64,000 bases of DNA from Microbacterium azadirachtae (GTDB lineage: Bacteria > Actinomycetota > Actinomycetes > Actinomycetales > Microbacteriaceae): assembly GCF_000956545.1 (NCBI RefSeq), contig NZ_JYIT01000081.1, forward strand, positions 62,001-126,000, in the 5' to 3' direction. Below, piece after piece: positions 56,803 to 64,000 of the stretch. Position 1 is the first letter of the stretch. Every line of letters starts with the position of its first letter. A program made the position numbers and the translations under genes. The notes beneath the pieces were generated by a model. That model saw only the letters and a program-made list of their open reading frames with translations. It made no database searches and had not been told where the DNA came from.

Positions 56803-57426
56803 TCAGACGCTCGCCCTTCGTTCGGCGATCACGGCGCCGTGCGGACGGACGCTCCCCGCGGCACCGGGCTCGCGCTCGCGACGCTCGGCGTGCACGACCG
56901 CGAGCCCCGCGTCGCCGAGCAGGACGGTGAGCGCGTCGGCCGACCAGTAGTGCGCCGTCGTGACCGCGTGCGCGAAGGGCTCGCCCGGCGGGCCGTCGAA
57001 GAATCCGATCAGCATCCGTCCGCCGGGGGCGAGCACGCGCCCGAGCTCGGCGATCACCGCGGGGAGCTCGTCCGGAGGCAGATGGATCAGCGAGTACCAG
57101 GCGAGGACCCCGCCGAAGGCCTCGTCCGCGAACGGCAGGTCGCGGACCGAGGCAGCCTCGAACCGGAGAGCCGGATGGCGCTCCCGGGCCGCGGCGAGGA
57201 ACTCCGCGGAGAGGTCGACGCCGATGACGTCCCGCCCGGTCCCGGCGAGGAACGCGGTCCACAGCCCTGGCCCGCAGCCGGCATCCAGCAGCGAGCCCGG
57301 GGTCTCGTCCCGCCAGCGCGCGATGAGCGCCACGTCGGCGCGCTCCATCTGGTCGAGGCTCCCGATCAGCGCGATGTACTCGGCCGCACGCGCGTCGTAC
57401 GCGGCCGCCACCTGCTCGTCCCGCAT
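56803..57426 (-). CDS. Class I SAM-dependent methyltransferase
   Basis: A 207-residue methyltransferase. LLDAGCGPGLWTAFLAG (about 47-63) is motif I, VIGVDLSAEFLAAARERHP the acidic strand, FEAASVRDLPFADEAFGGVLAWYSLIHLP motif II to III, and LAPGGRMLIGFF motif IV. The C-terminal part (GPPGEPFAHAVTTAHYWSADALTVLLGDAGL) is of the small-molecule Methyltransf_11/25 type. The acceptor is unknown. ATG 57426 is used; CACGCT lies 6 nt upstream as a weak -10. It lies between rsmI and metG on the same strand. Confidence 0.88.
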   Translation of the reverse strand: MRDEQVAAAYDARAAEYIALIGSLDQMERADVALIARWRDETPGSLLDAGCGPGLWTAFLAGTGRDVIGVDLSAEFLAAARERHPALRFEAASVRDLPFADEAFGGVLAWYSLIHLPPDELPAVIAELGRVLAPGGRMLIGFFDGPPGEPFAHAVTTAHYWSADALTVLLGDAGLAVVHAERREREPGAAGSVRPHGAVIAERRASV

Positions 57427-57567
57427 CCCCACAGCGTGCCCCGCGCCCCGGACGCTCGGCCTGCGCCCCGCCGTCAACACGGCGTTCGCGCGGTCGAAAC
57501 CTGCTGACGCGTCGCAATACGGCGCAGCGCCGACAGGAGTGAGCAGCGCGAGCGGACGCACCGCGCT

Positions 57568-58383
57568 TCAGCGGGCGGCGAGCGCCGCCTGGTACAGGTC
57601 CCGGGAGCCGAGCCCGGTGGCGGCGGCGACCTCCGCGCACGCCTCCTTGAGGCGCACGCCCGAGGCGACCAGCGCCTGCACCTGGGCCAGGGCGTCCTCC
57701 GCCGACACCTCCCGCGGAGCGGCTCCTTCCACGACCACGACGATCTCGCCCTTCACGCCGTGCTCCGCCCACGCGGCGAGCTCGGCGGCGCCGCCGCGGC
57801 GCACCTCCTCGTAGAGCTTGGTGAGCTCGCGGCACACCGCCGCGCGCCGGTCGTCGCCGAACACCGCGGCCATGTCGCCCAGGGTCGCCGCCAGACGCGA
57901 CGGCGACTCGAAGAAGACCATCGTGCGGGGTTCCGTCGCCAGTGCGGTCAGGGCCGAGCGCCGCTCGCCCGGCTTGCGCGGCAGGAAGCCCTCGAAGGTG
58001 AACCGGTCGGTCGGCAGCCCGGACACGGCGAGCGCGGTGACGACGGCGCTGGGCCCGGGGATCGCCGTCACCGTCACCCCGCGCTCGGCCGCCGCGGCGA
58101 CCAGCCCGTAGCCGGGATCGCTCACGGTGGGCATGCCGGCGTCGCTGAGCACGACGAGATCCTGCGACTCGGCGAGCTCGGCGAGCTCGCCGGCCTTGGC
58201 CTTCTCGTTGTGGTCGTGCAGGGCGATCAGACGCGGCCGGTTCGCGATGCCGAGGGCCTGGAGCAGCCGCTGCGTGGTGCGGGTGTCCTCCGCGGCGATG
58301 ACCGTCGCGTTCTCCAGCACCTCGACGAGGCGGCGGGACGCGTCGCCCAGATTTCCGATCGGAGTGGCCGCGAGGATGATCAC
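57568..58383 (-). CDS. rsmI: 16S rRNA 2'-O-ribose methyltransferase (C1402)
   Basis: A 271-residue tetrapyrrole-methylase-fold enzyme that methylates C1402 of 16S rRNA. IILAATPIGNLGDAS (about 2-16) is the N-terminal signature, ALHDHNEKAKAGEL and VVLSDAGMPTVSDPGYGLV (about 79-97) the substrate and SAM regions, and TMVFFESPSRLAATL the third motif. I chose GTG 58383 because TATGCT stands 7 nt upstream; the longer start at 58395 would remove that promoter. It is divergent from the mannosyltransferase gene with only 23 bp between start codons. Confidence 0.95.
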   Translation of the reverse strand: MIILAATPIGNLGDASRRLVEVLENATVIAAEDTRTTQRLLQALGIANRPRLIALHDHNEKAKAGELAELAESQDLVVLSDAGMPTVSDPGYGLVAAAAERGVTVTAIPGPSAVVTALAVSGLPTDRFTFEGFLPRKPGERRSALTALATEPRTMVFFESPSRLAATLGDMAAVFGDDRRAAVCRELTKLYEEVRRGGAAELAAWAEHGVKGEIVVVVEGAAPREVSAEDALAQVQALVASGVRLKEACAEVAAATGLGSRDLYQAALAAR

Positions 58384-58390
58384 CCGCCCC

Positions 58391-58400
58391 AGCATAGGCT
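58391..58400. promoter_or_regulatory. Overlapping divergent -10 boxes of rsmI and the mannosyltransferase gene
   Basis: AGCATAGGCT reads TATGCT on the minus strand (58396-58391, 7 nt before the rsmI GTG) and TAGGCT on the plus strand (58395-58400, 6 nt before the GTG at 58407). The two -10 boxes share 2 bp, so polymerases cannot occupy both at once. Confidence 0.6.
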
Positions 58401-58406
58401 GAGCGG

Positions 58407-59981
58407 GTGACCGCGCCCCTGCTGCCGGCCCTCGACGGCCGGCACGACGACCGCCCGACCGCCTGGGAACGGCTGCGCGACGCGTGGCTGGAGGATCCGG
58501 CGCGGCTCCGCCTGATCAGCTGGCTCGCGCCCGTCCTCGTCACGCTGCTCGCGGCCGTGCTGCGGATCGCGGGGATCGCGCATCCGCACACGATCGTCTT
58601 CGACGAGACCTACTACGTCAAGGACGCCTGGTCGCTGTGGGTGCACGGCTACGAGGCCACCTGGGGCGACAAGGCGAACGAGCTGTTCGCGACCGGCGAC
58701 ACCGGTGCCCTGCAGACCGCCGGCGCCTTCGTGGTGCACCCTCCGCTCGGCAAGTGGCTGATCGCCCTCGGCATCGCGGCGTTCGGTCCCGGTTCCAGCT
58801 TCGGCTGGCGCATCTCCACGGCGGTCATCGGCACGCTCACGGTGCTGGTGGTCTACCTGCTGGCCAAGGCGCTGACCCGGTCGGTCGCGGCGGCCACGCT
58901 CGCGGGTCTCCTCCTCGCCGTCGACGGGCTGGGCATCGTGCTCAGCCGGATCGGCCTGCTCGACGGGATCCTCACCTTCTTCGTCGTGCTCGGGATCCTC
59001 TTCCTCGTCTACGACAGGCAGCGGGTGATGCCACGGCTCGAGGAGCGCGCCTCGCATGAGCGCGGCGACGCCCCGACGCTGTGGGGCAGGGTGTTCTGGC
59101 GCCGTCCCTGGGTCGTGATGGCGGGCATCGCGCTCGGTGCCGCGACCAGCGTGAAGTGGTCGGGCGCCTATGTGCTGGCCGCCGCCGGCATCTACCTCGT
59201 GATCACGGACGCCCTCGCGCGTCGCCGCGCCGGTGTCGCCCTCTGGCCGACCGACGCGGTGCTGCGCCAGGGACCGGCGAGCTTCCTGCTTCTCGTGCCG
59301 GCCGCCGCGGCCGTGTACCTCGCGTCCTGGAGCGGATGGTTCCTCACCGGAGGCGGCTACGATCGCAACGCGGTGGCCGGCAACGCGCTCGCCTCCTGGG
59401 CCAAGTACCACTCCGACATCCTGGCGTTCCATGTCGGGCTCACGTCGTCGCATCCCTATGCGAGCCCCGCCTGGCAGTGGCCGCTGCTGATCCGTCCGAC
59501 CGCGTTCTGGGTGGGCGGGCAGGACGCCCCGTGCTTCGGCACCGACCACTGCATCGGCACGATCACCTCGATCCCGAATCCGCTCATCTGGTACCTCGGC
59601 GTCGCGGCCGCGGTGTACCTGCTGGTGCGGTTCGTGCGCGGGCTCGTGCGGCGATCGCCCATGCCGTGGAGCTACGCGATCCCGCTCGTGGGTCTCGCCG
59701 CGACGTACCTGCCGTGGCTGGCCTTCCCCGAGCGCACGATCTTCCAGTTCTACACGGTGGTGATGGCGCCTTTCCTGATCCTCGCACTCGTGCTGGCGCT
59801 GCGCGACATCGCCGGGATCCGGAGCGCGCCGCGCCATCGCCGGCAGGCCGGCCAGCGCACGGTCGTCGTGATCGTGGTGCTGATCGTGCTGCTCAGCGCG
59901 TTCTACTACCCGCTCTGGATCGGTCTGCCCGTGCCCTGGTGGTTCTGGCAGGCCCACAACTGGATGATCACCTGGATCTGA
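58407..59981 (+). CDS. pmt: Dolichyl-phosphate-mannose-protein mannosyltransferase (GT39)
   Basis: A 524-residue integral membrane glycosyltransferase of the PMT family, which O-mannosylates secreted proteins from polyprenyl-phosphate-mannose. FDETYYVKDAWS (about 64-75) holds the conserved Asp-Glu pair of the first outer loop, VVHPPLGKWLIALGI follows, then about ten membrane segments, and the C-terminal DUF4 region with WQWPLLIRPTAFW and FPERTIFQFYTVVMAPF. Leaderless GTG start. corA begins 1 bp after its stop, so the two genes are one transcript. Confidence 0.94.
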   Translation: MTAPLLPALDGRHDDRPTAWERLRDAWLEDPARLRLISWLAPVLVTLLAAVLRIAGIAHPHTIVFDETYYVKDAWSLWVHGYEATWGDKANELFATGDTGALQTAGAFVVHPPLGKWLIALGIAAFGPGSSFGWRISTAVIGTLTVLVVYLLAKALTRSVAAATLAGLLLAVDGLGIVLSRIGLLDGILTFFVVLGILFLVYDRQRVMPRLEERASHERGDAPTLWGRVFWRRPWVVMAGIALGAATSVKWSGAYVLAAAGIYLVITDALARRRAGVALWPTDAVLRQGPASFLLLVPAAAAVYLASWSGWFLTGGGYDRNAVAGNALASWAKYHSDILAFHVGLTSSHPYASPAWQWPLLIRPTAFWVGGQDAPCFGTDHCIGTITSIPNPLIWYLGVAAAVYLLVRFVRGLVRRSPMPWSYAIPLVGLAATYLPWLAFPERTIFQFYTVVMAPFLILALVLALRDIAGIRSAPRHRRQAGQRTVVVIVVLIVLLSAFYYPLWIGLPVPWWFWQAHNWMITWI

Positions 59982-59982
59982 C

Positions 59983-60945
59983 ATGCGCATCCTCGACACC
60001 GTCGACGAGACCCTGATCGCCCAGCTGCGCGCGCAGGGCGAGTTCTTCTGGCTCGACCTCGTCTCACCCTCCGCCGCGGAGGTGCAGCAGCTCGGTCAGC
60101 TGCTCGGCTGGCATCCGCTCTCGATCGAGGACACCCAGCGGATGGGCCAGCGGCCCAAGCTCGACGTCTACGGCGAGGGCGCACTGCTCGTGCTTCAGGC
60201 CGCCGTCGAGGTGCATCCGGAGGACGAGAACGACCACCCGCTCGAAGAGGTGCACTGCCACCTCAGCGGCGAGTTCATCGTGACGGTGCACGGCGAGCGC
60301 TTCCAGGATCTGCGTCAGGTGCGCACCCTCCTGGAGCGCTCGACGGCGCCGAAGACCGAGCGCTACTACGTCTACAAGATCATCGACGTGATCGTGGACA
60401 GCTACTTCCCCGTGCTCGCCGACCTCGACGAGGAGATCAACGACCTCGAGGACGCGATCGTCGCCGGAGCCGGCCGGCACGAGCTCGAGGAGACCTTCCG
60501 CCTGAAGCGGCTGCTGCTCAAGCTGCGCCGCGCCGTCGTGCCGATGCGCGACCTGTTCGCTCGGCAGGCCGAGGTCATCACGGATCTGGCGGGGCTCGAG
60601 GCCGACAGCCACGACTACTTCCGCGACATCTACGACCACCTCATCCGGATCACCGACGAGCTCGACGGCTACCACGAGATGGTCGCCGGATGCACCGACC
60701 TGTATCTGTCCACGGTCGCGAACCGTCAGGGCGAGACGTCCAAGCAGCTGGCGATCGTCGCCTCGATCTTCCTGCCCCTGAGCTTCCTCACCGGTTTCTT
60801 CGGCATGAACTTCGACTGGGCGATCGCACACGTGCTGAGCGGGCCGTGGTCGTTCTTCCTGCTCGGCCTCGGATCGATGGCGCTGTCGGCCGGCCTGATG
60901 TGGTGGTGGTTCCGCCGCAAGGGCTGGACCGGGAACGACGAGTAG
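59983..60945 (+). CDS. corA: Magnesium/cobalt transporter CorA family protein
   Basis: A 320-residue CorA-type divalent cation channel. The N-terminal soluble funnel domain is followed by the long helix (about 175-250) and two C-terminal membrane segments, with the selectivity motif in GFFGMNFDW (about 278-286); the chain ends in a basic RRKGW stretch. It should form a pentamer in the plasma membrane for Mg2+ uptake. The ATG is 1 bp downstream of the mannosyltransferase stop. Confidence 0.94.
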   Translation: MRILDTVDETLIAQLRAQGEFFWLDLVSPSAAEVQQLGQLLGWHPLSIEDTQRMGQRPKLDVYGEGALLVLQAAVEVHPEDENDHPLEEVHCHLSGEFIVTVHGERFQDLRQVRTLLERSTAPKTERYYVYKIIDVIVDSYFPVLADLDEEINDLEDAIVAGAGRHELEETFRLKRLLLKLRRAVVPMRDLFARQAEVITDLAGLEADSHDYFRDIYDHLIRITDELDGYHEMVAGCTDLYLSTVANRQGETSKQLAIVASIFLPLSFLTGFFGMNFDWAIAHVLSGPWSFFLLGLGSMALSAGLMWWWFRRKGWTGNDE

Positions 60946-60949
60946 CCCG

Positions 60950-61168
60950 ATGGCGGCACCGTCCGGATTCTCGTACTCCCTCCGCGGCGACGACGTCGTG
61001 ATCGCGCATCGCGGCGTCACCGCGGCGGTCCTGCGCGGACGCCGCGCCGTCGAGTTCCTGGATCAGGTGCAGACGGAGGAGCCTCAGTTGCTCATGGCCC
61101 GCATCACCGGAAACTACCGGCGCGGCAACGAACGCGCCGCCCGGCGGCATCCGCGCAACGCGGGCTGA
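60950..61168 (+). CDS. Small hypothetical protein after corA
   Basis: A 72-residue protein starting 4 bp after the corA stop. It begins with short predicted strands (GFSYSLRGDDVVIAHRGVTAAVLRGRRAVEFLDQV) and ends in a strongly basic tail (NYRRGNERAARRHPRN), which could bind nucleic acid. I do not recognise the family. Its tight spacing and codon pattern argue for a real gene. Confidence 0.65.
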   Translation: MAAPSGFSYSLRGDDVVIAHRGVTAAVLRGRRAVEFLDQVQTEEPQLLMARITGNYRRGNERAARRHPRNAG

Positions 61169-61192
61169 GCCCGTCCGGGCGGCGCCCCGCCG

Positions 61193-61666
61193 TCACCCCC
61201 GCGCCGCGTGCTCGACGAGGGGCAGCACGCGCCCGCTGAGGTGCGTGCGCATCGCGATCGAGCTCGCCGTGCGCGCGACGCCGGGCACGAGCGCGATCCG
61301 GTCCAGCACCTCCTGCAGCTGCTCCGCGCTGTGGGCGACGAGGCGCAGCTGCATGTCGCTCGCCCCGGTCACCGTGTACATGTCGACCACCTCCGGGATC
61401 GCCGAGGCGAGCGCTTCCGCGACGTCGTCGTGGCCGACTTTCTGATCGATCTCCACCTGGCAGAAGGCGGTCAGCGCGTAGCCGAAGCCGCGCGGGTCGA
61501 TGCGCGGCACGATGCCCTCGATCACGCCGTTCTCGTGCAGACGCGCGAGCCGGCTGGTGACCGTGCCGCGCGCCACGCCGAGCCGACGGGCGCACTCCAG
61601 CACGGGCAGCTGCGGCTCATCGGTGAGCAGCCGGATCAGGGCCGCGTCGAGGGCATCGATGCGCAT
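61193..61666 (-). CDS. Lrp/AsnC family transcriptional regulator
   Basis: A 157-residue Lrp-type regulator: helix-turn-helix at about 5-60 (LDAALIRLLTDEPQLPVLECARRLGVARGTVTSRLARLHENGVIEG) and a C-terminal RAM (ACT-like) ligand domain (about 70-145; VTGASDMQLRLVAHSAEQLQEVLDRI). The ATG lies 1 bp after the permease stop, so the regulator is the last gene of the aminotransferase-permease operon. It probably senses an amino acid carried by that permease and controls the operon from outside the window. Confidence 0.93.
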   Translation of the reverse strand: MRIDALDAALIRLLTDEPQLPVLECARRLGVARGTVTSRLARLHENGVIEGIVPRIDPRGFGYALTAFCQVEIDQKVGHDDVAEALASAIPEVVDMYTVTGASDMQLRLVAHSAEQLQEVLDRIALVPGVARTASSIAMRTHLSGRVLPLVEHAARG

Positions 61667-61667
61667 G

Positions 61668-63083
61668 TCAGCTCCGGAACCCGTCGTCGGCGGAGTCCTT
61701 GAGCACGCCGGGCCGCGACAGCCCGCGGGTGAGCCGCGCCACCACGAGCAGCACGACCGTGAGAGCGATCGTGAGGAGCAGCTGGGTGCGCGCGCCCGCA
61801 TCGAACATCGTCAGCACGATCACCGCGCCGAGCAGCACGAGCGTCACGATCGACAGGCCGGGGAAGCCCCACATCCGCATCGGCAGGACGATGCCTGCGG
61901 CATCCGCACGCCGACGCAGGATGAACTGCGCGAGCGCCGTCGCGGTCCACATGATCAGCAGCGTGGATCCGACCACGTTCAGCAGCGCCGGGAGCACCTG
62001 CTCGGGCCAGATCCAGTTGAGGATCACCGTGACGAATCCGAACGCGACCGAGCTCAGCACGGCGACGCGCGGCACGCCGGCGACGCTCGTGCGGGTGAGG
62101 GCGAGCGGGGCCAGACCGCGCTCGCCGAGCGAGAACGCCATGCGGGAGGCGCCGTAGATGTTCGCGTTCATCGCCGAGAGCAGCGCGATGATCACGATGA
62201 GGTCCATCACGAGCCCGACGCCGGGAACCTTCAGCGTGTCCAGCACGGCCGAGAAGGGCCCCGCCAGCACGTCCTTCGAGTTCCACGGCAGCACCGCGAC
62301 GATCACGAAGATGGATCCGACGTAGAAGACCAGGATCCGCACCATCACCTGGCGGACGATCCGGCTGATGTTGCGCGACGGGTCGTCCGACTCGGCGGCG
62401 GCGATCGCGACGACCTCGGTGCCGCCGAACGCGAACACCACGATCAGCAGGGCGCCCGCGATGCCGGCGATCCCGGTGGGCGCGAAGCCGCCGTGGTCGG
62501 TGAGGTTGCCGATGCCGGTGGCCGGCGTCCCGGGGATGAGCCCGACGATCGCGAGCACGCCGACGACGAGGAACGCGATGATCGCGGCGACCTTGATCGC
62601 GGCGAACCAGAACTCGAACCGCCCGTAGTTGCGCACGCCGAGCAGGTTCACGACGGTGAGCGCGAGCACGAACAGCAGCACCCACGCCCACTCCGGCAGC
62701 CCGGGGAAGCGGTGGGCGACGATGCCCGCGGCGCCGGTCGCCTCGGCCGCGATCACGACGACGAGCTGGATCCAGTACAGCCAGCCCACCGCGCTGCCGA
62801 CGCTGCGTCCCATGGCCTTCTGCGCGTACGAGCTGAAGGCGCCGGAGGACGGGTTGGCCGCGACCATCTCGGCGAGCATCGCCATGACGAGCACGACGAT
62901 GGTGCCGGCGACGAGGTACGAGACGATGACGGCGGGGCCGGCGATGCCGATGGCCTGCCCCGAGCCGACGAACAGACCGGCCCCGATCGCGCCGCCGAGG
63001 CCCATCATCGAGATCTGGCGGCGGGTGAGCCCGGGATGCAGGCCCTTGGTCGTGGTGGTGGTCAGGGGCACTTCGGTGGTCAT
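61668..63083 (-). CDS. Amino acid permease (AAT/APC type)
   Basis: A 471-residue amino acid transporter of the AroP/GabP-like AAT family with twelve membrane segments. LTRRQISMMGLGGAIGAGLFVGSG (about 19-42) has the unwound-helix motif GGAIGAGLF, PAVIVSYLVAGTIVVLVMAMLAEM follows, and AFGGTEVVAIAAAESDDPSRNISRIVRQV is the conserved loop in segment 6-7. The start overlaps the aminotransferase stop by 4 bp (ATGA). An aromatic or branched amino acid substrate is suggested by the neighbouring HisC-like enzyme. Confidence 0.93.
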   Translation of the reverse strand: MTTEVPLTTTTTKGLHPGLTRRQISMMGLGGAIGAGLFVGSGQAIGIAGPAVIVSYLVAGTIVVLVMAMLAEMVAANPSSGAFSSYAQKAMGRSVGSAVGWLYWIQLVVVIAAEATGAAGIVAHRFPGLPEWAWVLLFVLALTVVNLLGVRNYGRFEFWFAAIKVAAIIAFLVVGVLAIVGLIPGTPATGIGNLTDHGGFAPTGIAGIAGALLIVVFAFGGTEVVAIAAAESDDPSRNISRIVRQVMVRILVFYVGSIFVIVAVLPWNSKDVLAGPFSAVLDTLKVPGVGLVMDLIVIIALLSAMNANIYGASRMAFSLGERGLAPLALTRTSVAGVPRVAVLSSVAFGFVTVILNWIWPEQVLPALLNVVGSTLLIMWTATALAQFILRRRADAAGIVLPMRMWGFPGLSIVTLVLLGAVIVLTMFDAGARTQLLLTIALTVVLLVVARLTRGLSRPGVLKDSADDGFRS

Positions 63084-64000
63084 GCGGTCGCCTCCTCGCG
63101 AACGGCTGCGGTGTCGGGGATCTGGTCGGTGACGGGGACGGCGCGGAGTGCGGCCGCGACGCGGTCCACGTCCTCCGCGGAGCCGGCCGAGATGCGGACG
63201 CCCTCGCCGGGGAAGGTGCGGGCGACGACGCCGCCGGTGTGCAGGAGCTCGTCGAGCTCGACCGAGCGCTCCCCCGCCGGCACCCAGACGAAGTTCGCCC
63301 GGGAGGCGACGGCGGGCCAGCCCGCGTCGACGAGGATCCGCTGCAGGCGGTCGCGCTGCGCGGTGACCTCCGCGATACGCAGCGCGAGCTCGTGCTGCGC
63401 ATCGAGGGATGCGACCGCGGCGGCCTGGGCGAGGTCGGTGACCCCGAACGGCACCGCGACCTTGCGCTGCGCGGCGGCGATCGCCGCCGGCGCGATCGCG
63501 TAGCCGATGCGGAGGCCGGCGAGCCCGTAGGCCTTGGAGAAGGTGTGCAGCACGGCCACGTGCGGGTAGCGGCGGAACAGCTCCAGCCCGGCACCGCGCC
63601 CGGGATCCGTCGCCGTCGTCGCGGGCCCGAAGTACGCCGAGTCGTCGAAGTGCACGTACGCCTCGTCGATCACCACGAGCACGTCCCGCGGCACGGCGTC
63701 CACGAAGCGCTCCAGCTCCTCGGGTCCCACGACCGTGCCGGTGGGGTTGTTCGGGTTGCACACGAAGATCAGCCGCGTGCGGTCGGTGATCGCCGCGAGC
63801 ATGGCGTCGAGGTCGTGGCGGTGCTCACGGTCGAGCGGCACCATCACGGGGGTCGCGCCGGCCACGCGCACGAGCGAGGGATACGCCTCGAACGAGCGCC
63901 AGGCGAACATGACCTCGTCGCCCTCGCCGGCCGTGGCGTGGATGAGCTGGGCGGCGAGCTCGACCGAGCCCGCCCCCACCGTCACCAGATCCGGGGCGAC
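63080..64000 (-). CDS. Histidinol-phosphate/aromatic aminotransferase-like protein, N-terminus beyond window
   Basis: The last 306 or so residues of a fold-type I aminotransferase of the HisC/Pat group; the N-terminus lies past the right edge. VCNPNNPTGTVV (substrate/PLP contacts), VVIDEAYVHF (Asp and Tyr of the PLP site), HTFSKAYGLAGLRIGYAI (PLP lysine in SKAYGLAG) and ANFVWVPAG are present. In actinobacteria such genes are often called pat, aromatic amino acid aminotransferase; HisC itself usually sits in a his cluster, which this is not. It leads an operon with the permease and Lrp gene, so amino acid uptake and transamination are regulated together. Confidence 0.9.
   Translation of the reverse strand, partial: VAPDLVTVGAGSVELAAQLIHATAGEGDEVMFAWRSFEAYPSLVRVAGATPVMVPLDREHRHDLDAMLAAITDRTRLIFVCNPNNPTGTVVGPEELERFVDAVPRDVLVVIDEAYVHFDDSAYFGPATTATDPGRGAGLELFRRYPHVAVLHTFSKAYGLAGLRIGYAIAPAAIAAAQRKVAVPFGVTDLAQAAAVASLDAQHELALRIAEVTAQRDRLQRILVDAGWPAVASRANFVWVPAGERSVELDELLHTGGVVARTFPGEGVRISAGSAEDVDRVAAALRAVPVTDQIPDTAAVREEATA

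Overview
The window reads as one continuous stretch of chromosome from a high-GC actinobacterium, most probably of the family Microbacteriaceae (Microbacterium-like). The reasons are the very high GC content with long spurious antisense frames, many GTG starts, actinobacterial families (DUF501, mycosin-like S8 protease, GT39 mannosyltransferase, MmyB-type XRE regulator) and a large number of apparently leaderless genes. I see no insertion sequences, prophage, CRISPR array, rRNA or plasmid functions. No stretch of 300 bases or more lacks a gene; the longest gaps (51007-51234, 17968-18123, 43502-43663, 51901-52053) hold promoters and hairpins and are annotated.

Layout. 1-1428: a GntR/YtrA-type repressor followed 4 bp later by a DUF1648 membrane protein that runs off the left edge, with a 26-bp direct repeat upstream. 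1584-2054: a DUF4442 hotdog protein. 2035-9335: a LacI repressor divergent from an overlapping gene string of two HSL-type esterases, an MFS transporter, a CocE-type hydrolase and an APC permease, which looks like an uptake-and-cleavage unit for an unknown ester or amide. 9289-13902: AraC regulator with VOC protein, SGNH hydrolase, hisS, mazG. 13892-19506: nhaA, ppc, gdhA. 19526-26203: XRE/SDR divergent pair, a 991-residue kinase/class III aminotransferase fusion, a gamma-carbonic-anhydrase-like protein, a small membrane protein and a second SDR. 26272-37735: nudix-mfd, ilvA with an AI-2E transporter, an AlkX/YcaQ-type glycosylase, lemA, and a PLP-barrel protein overlapping an FAD lactone-oxidase-like gene.

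37801-43501: a tRNA gene with anticodon UAA, a YciI protein, type II NADH dehydrogenase, mycosin-like protease, DUF501, a DivIC/FtsB protein and enolase. 43664-48875: a complete monosaccharide ABC importer (mmsA-mmsB-chvE) with its LacI-type regulator; the same 16-bp operator appears in front of the regulator and of the transporter. 48954-58383: the actinobacterial housekeeping block ispE, rsmA, tatD, metG, rsmI, interrupted by an aldo-keto reductase, a DUF998 membrane protein and an MFS transporter. 58407-61168: GT39 mannosyltransferase, corA and a small protein. 61193-64000: an Lrp regulator, an amino-acid permease and a HisC-like aminotransferase cut by the right edge.

Regulation is unusually readable. 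Fifteen genes have a TAnnnT box 6 or 7 nt before the start codon, the layout of leaderless transcripts, while operon-internal genes are joined by ATGA or GTGA overlaps or carry Shine-Dalgarno sequences. The observations most worth a second look are the UAA-anticodon tRNA with a short variable arm, the kinase/aminotransferase fusion, the esterase-transporter cluster with its perfect operator, the two-site LacI circuit of the sugar importer, and the overlapping divergent promoters of rsmI and the mannosyltransferase gene.
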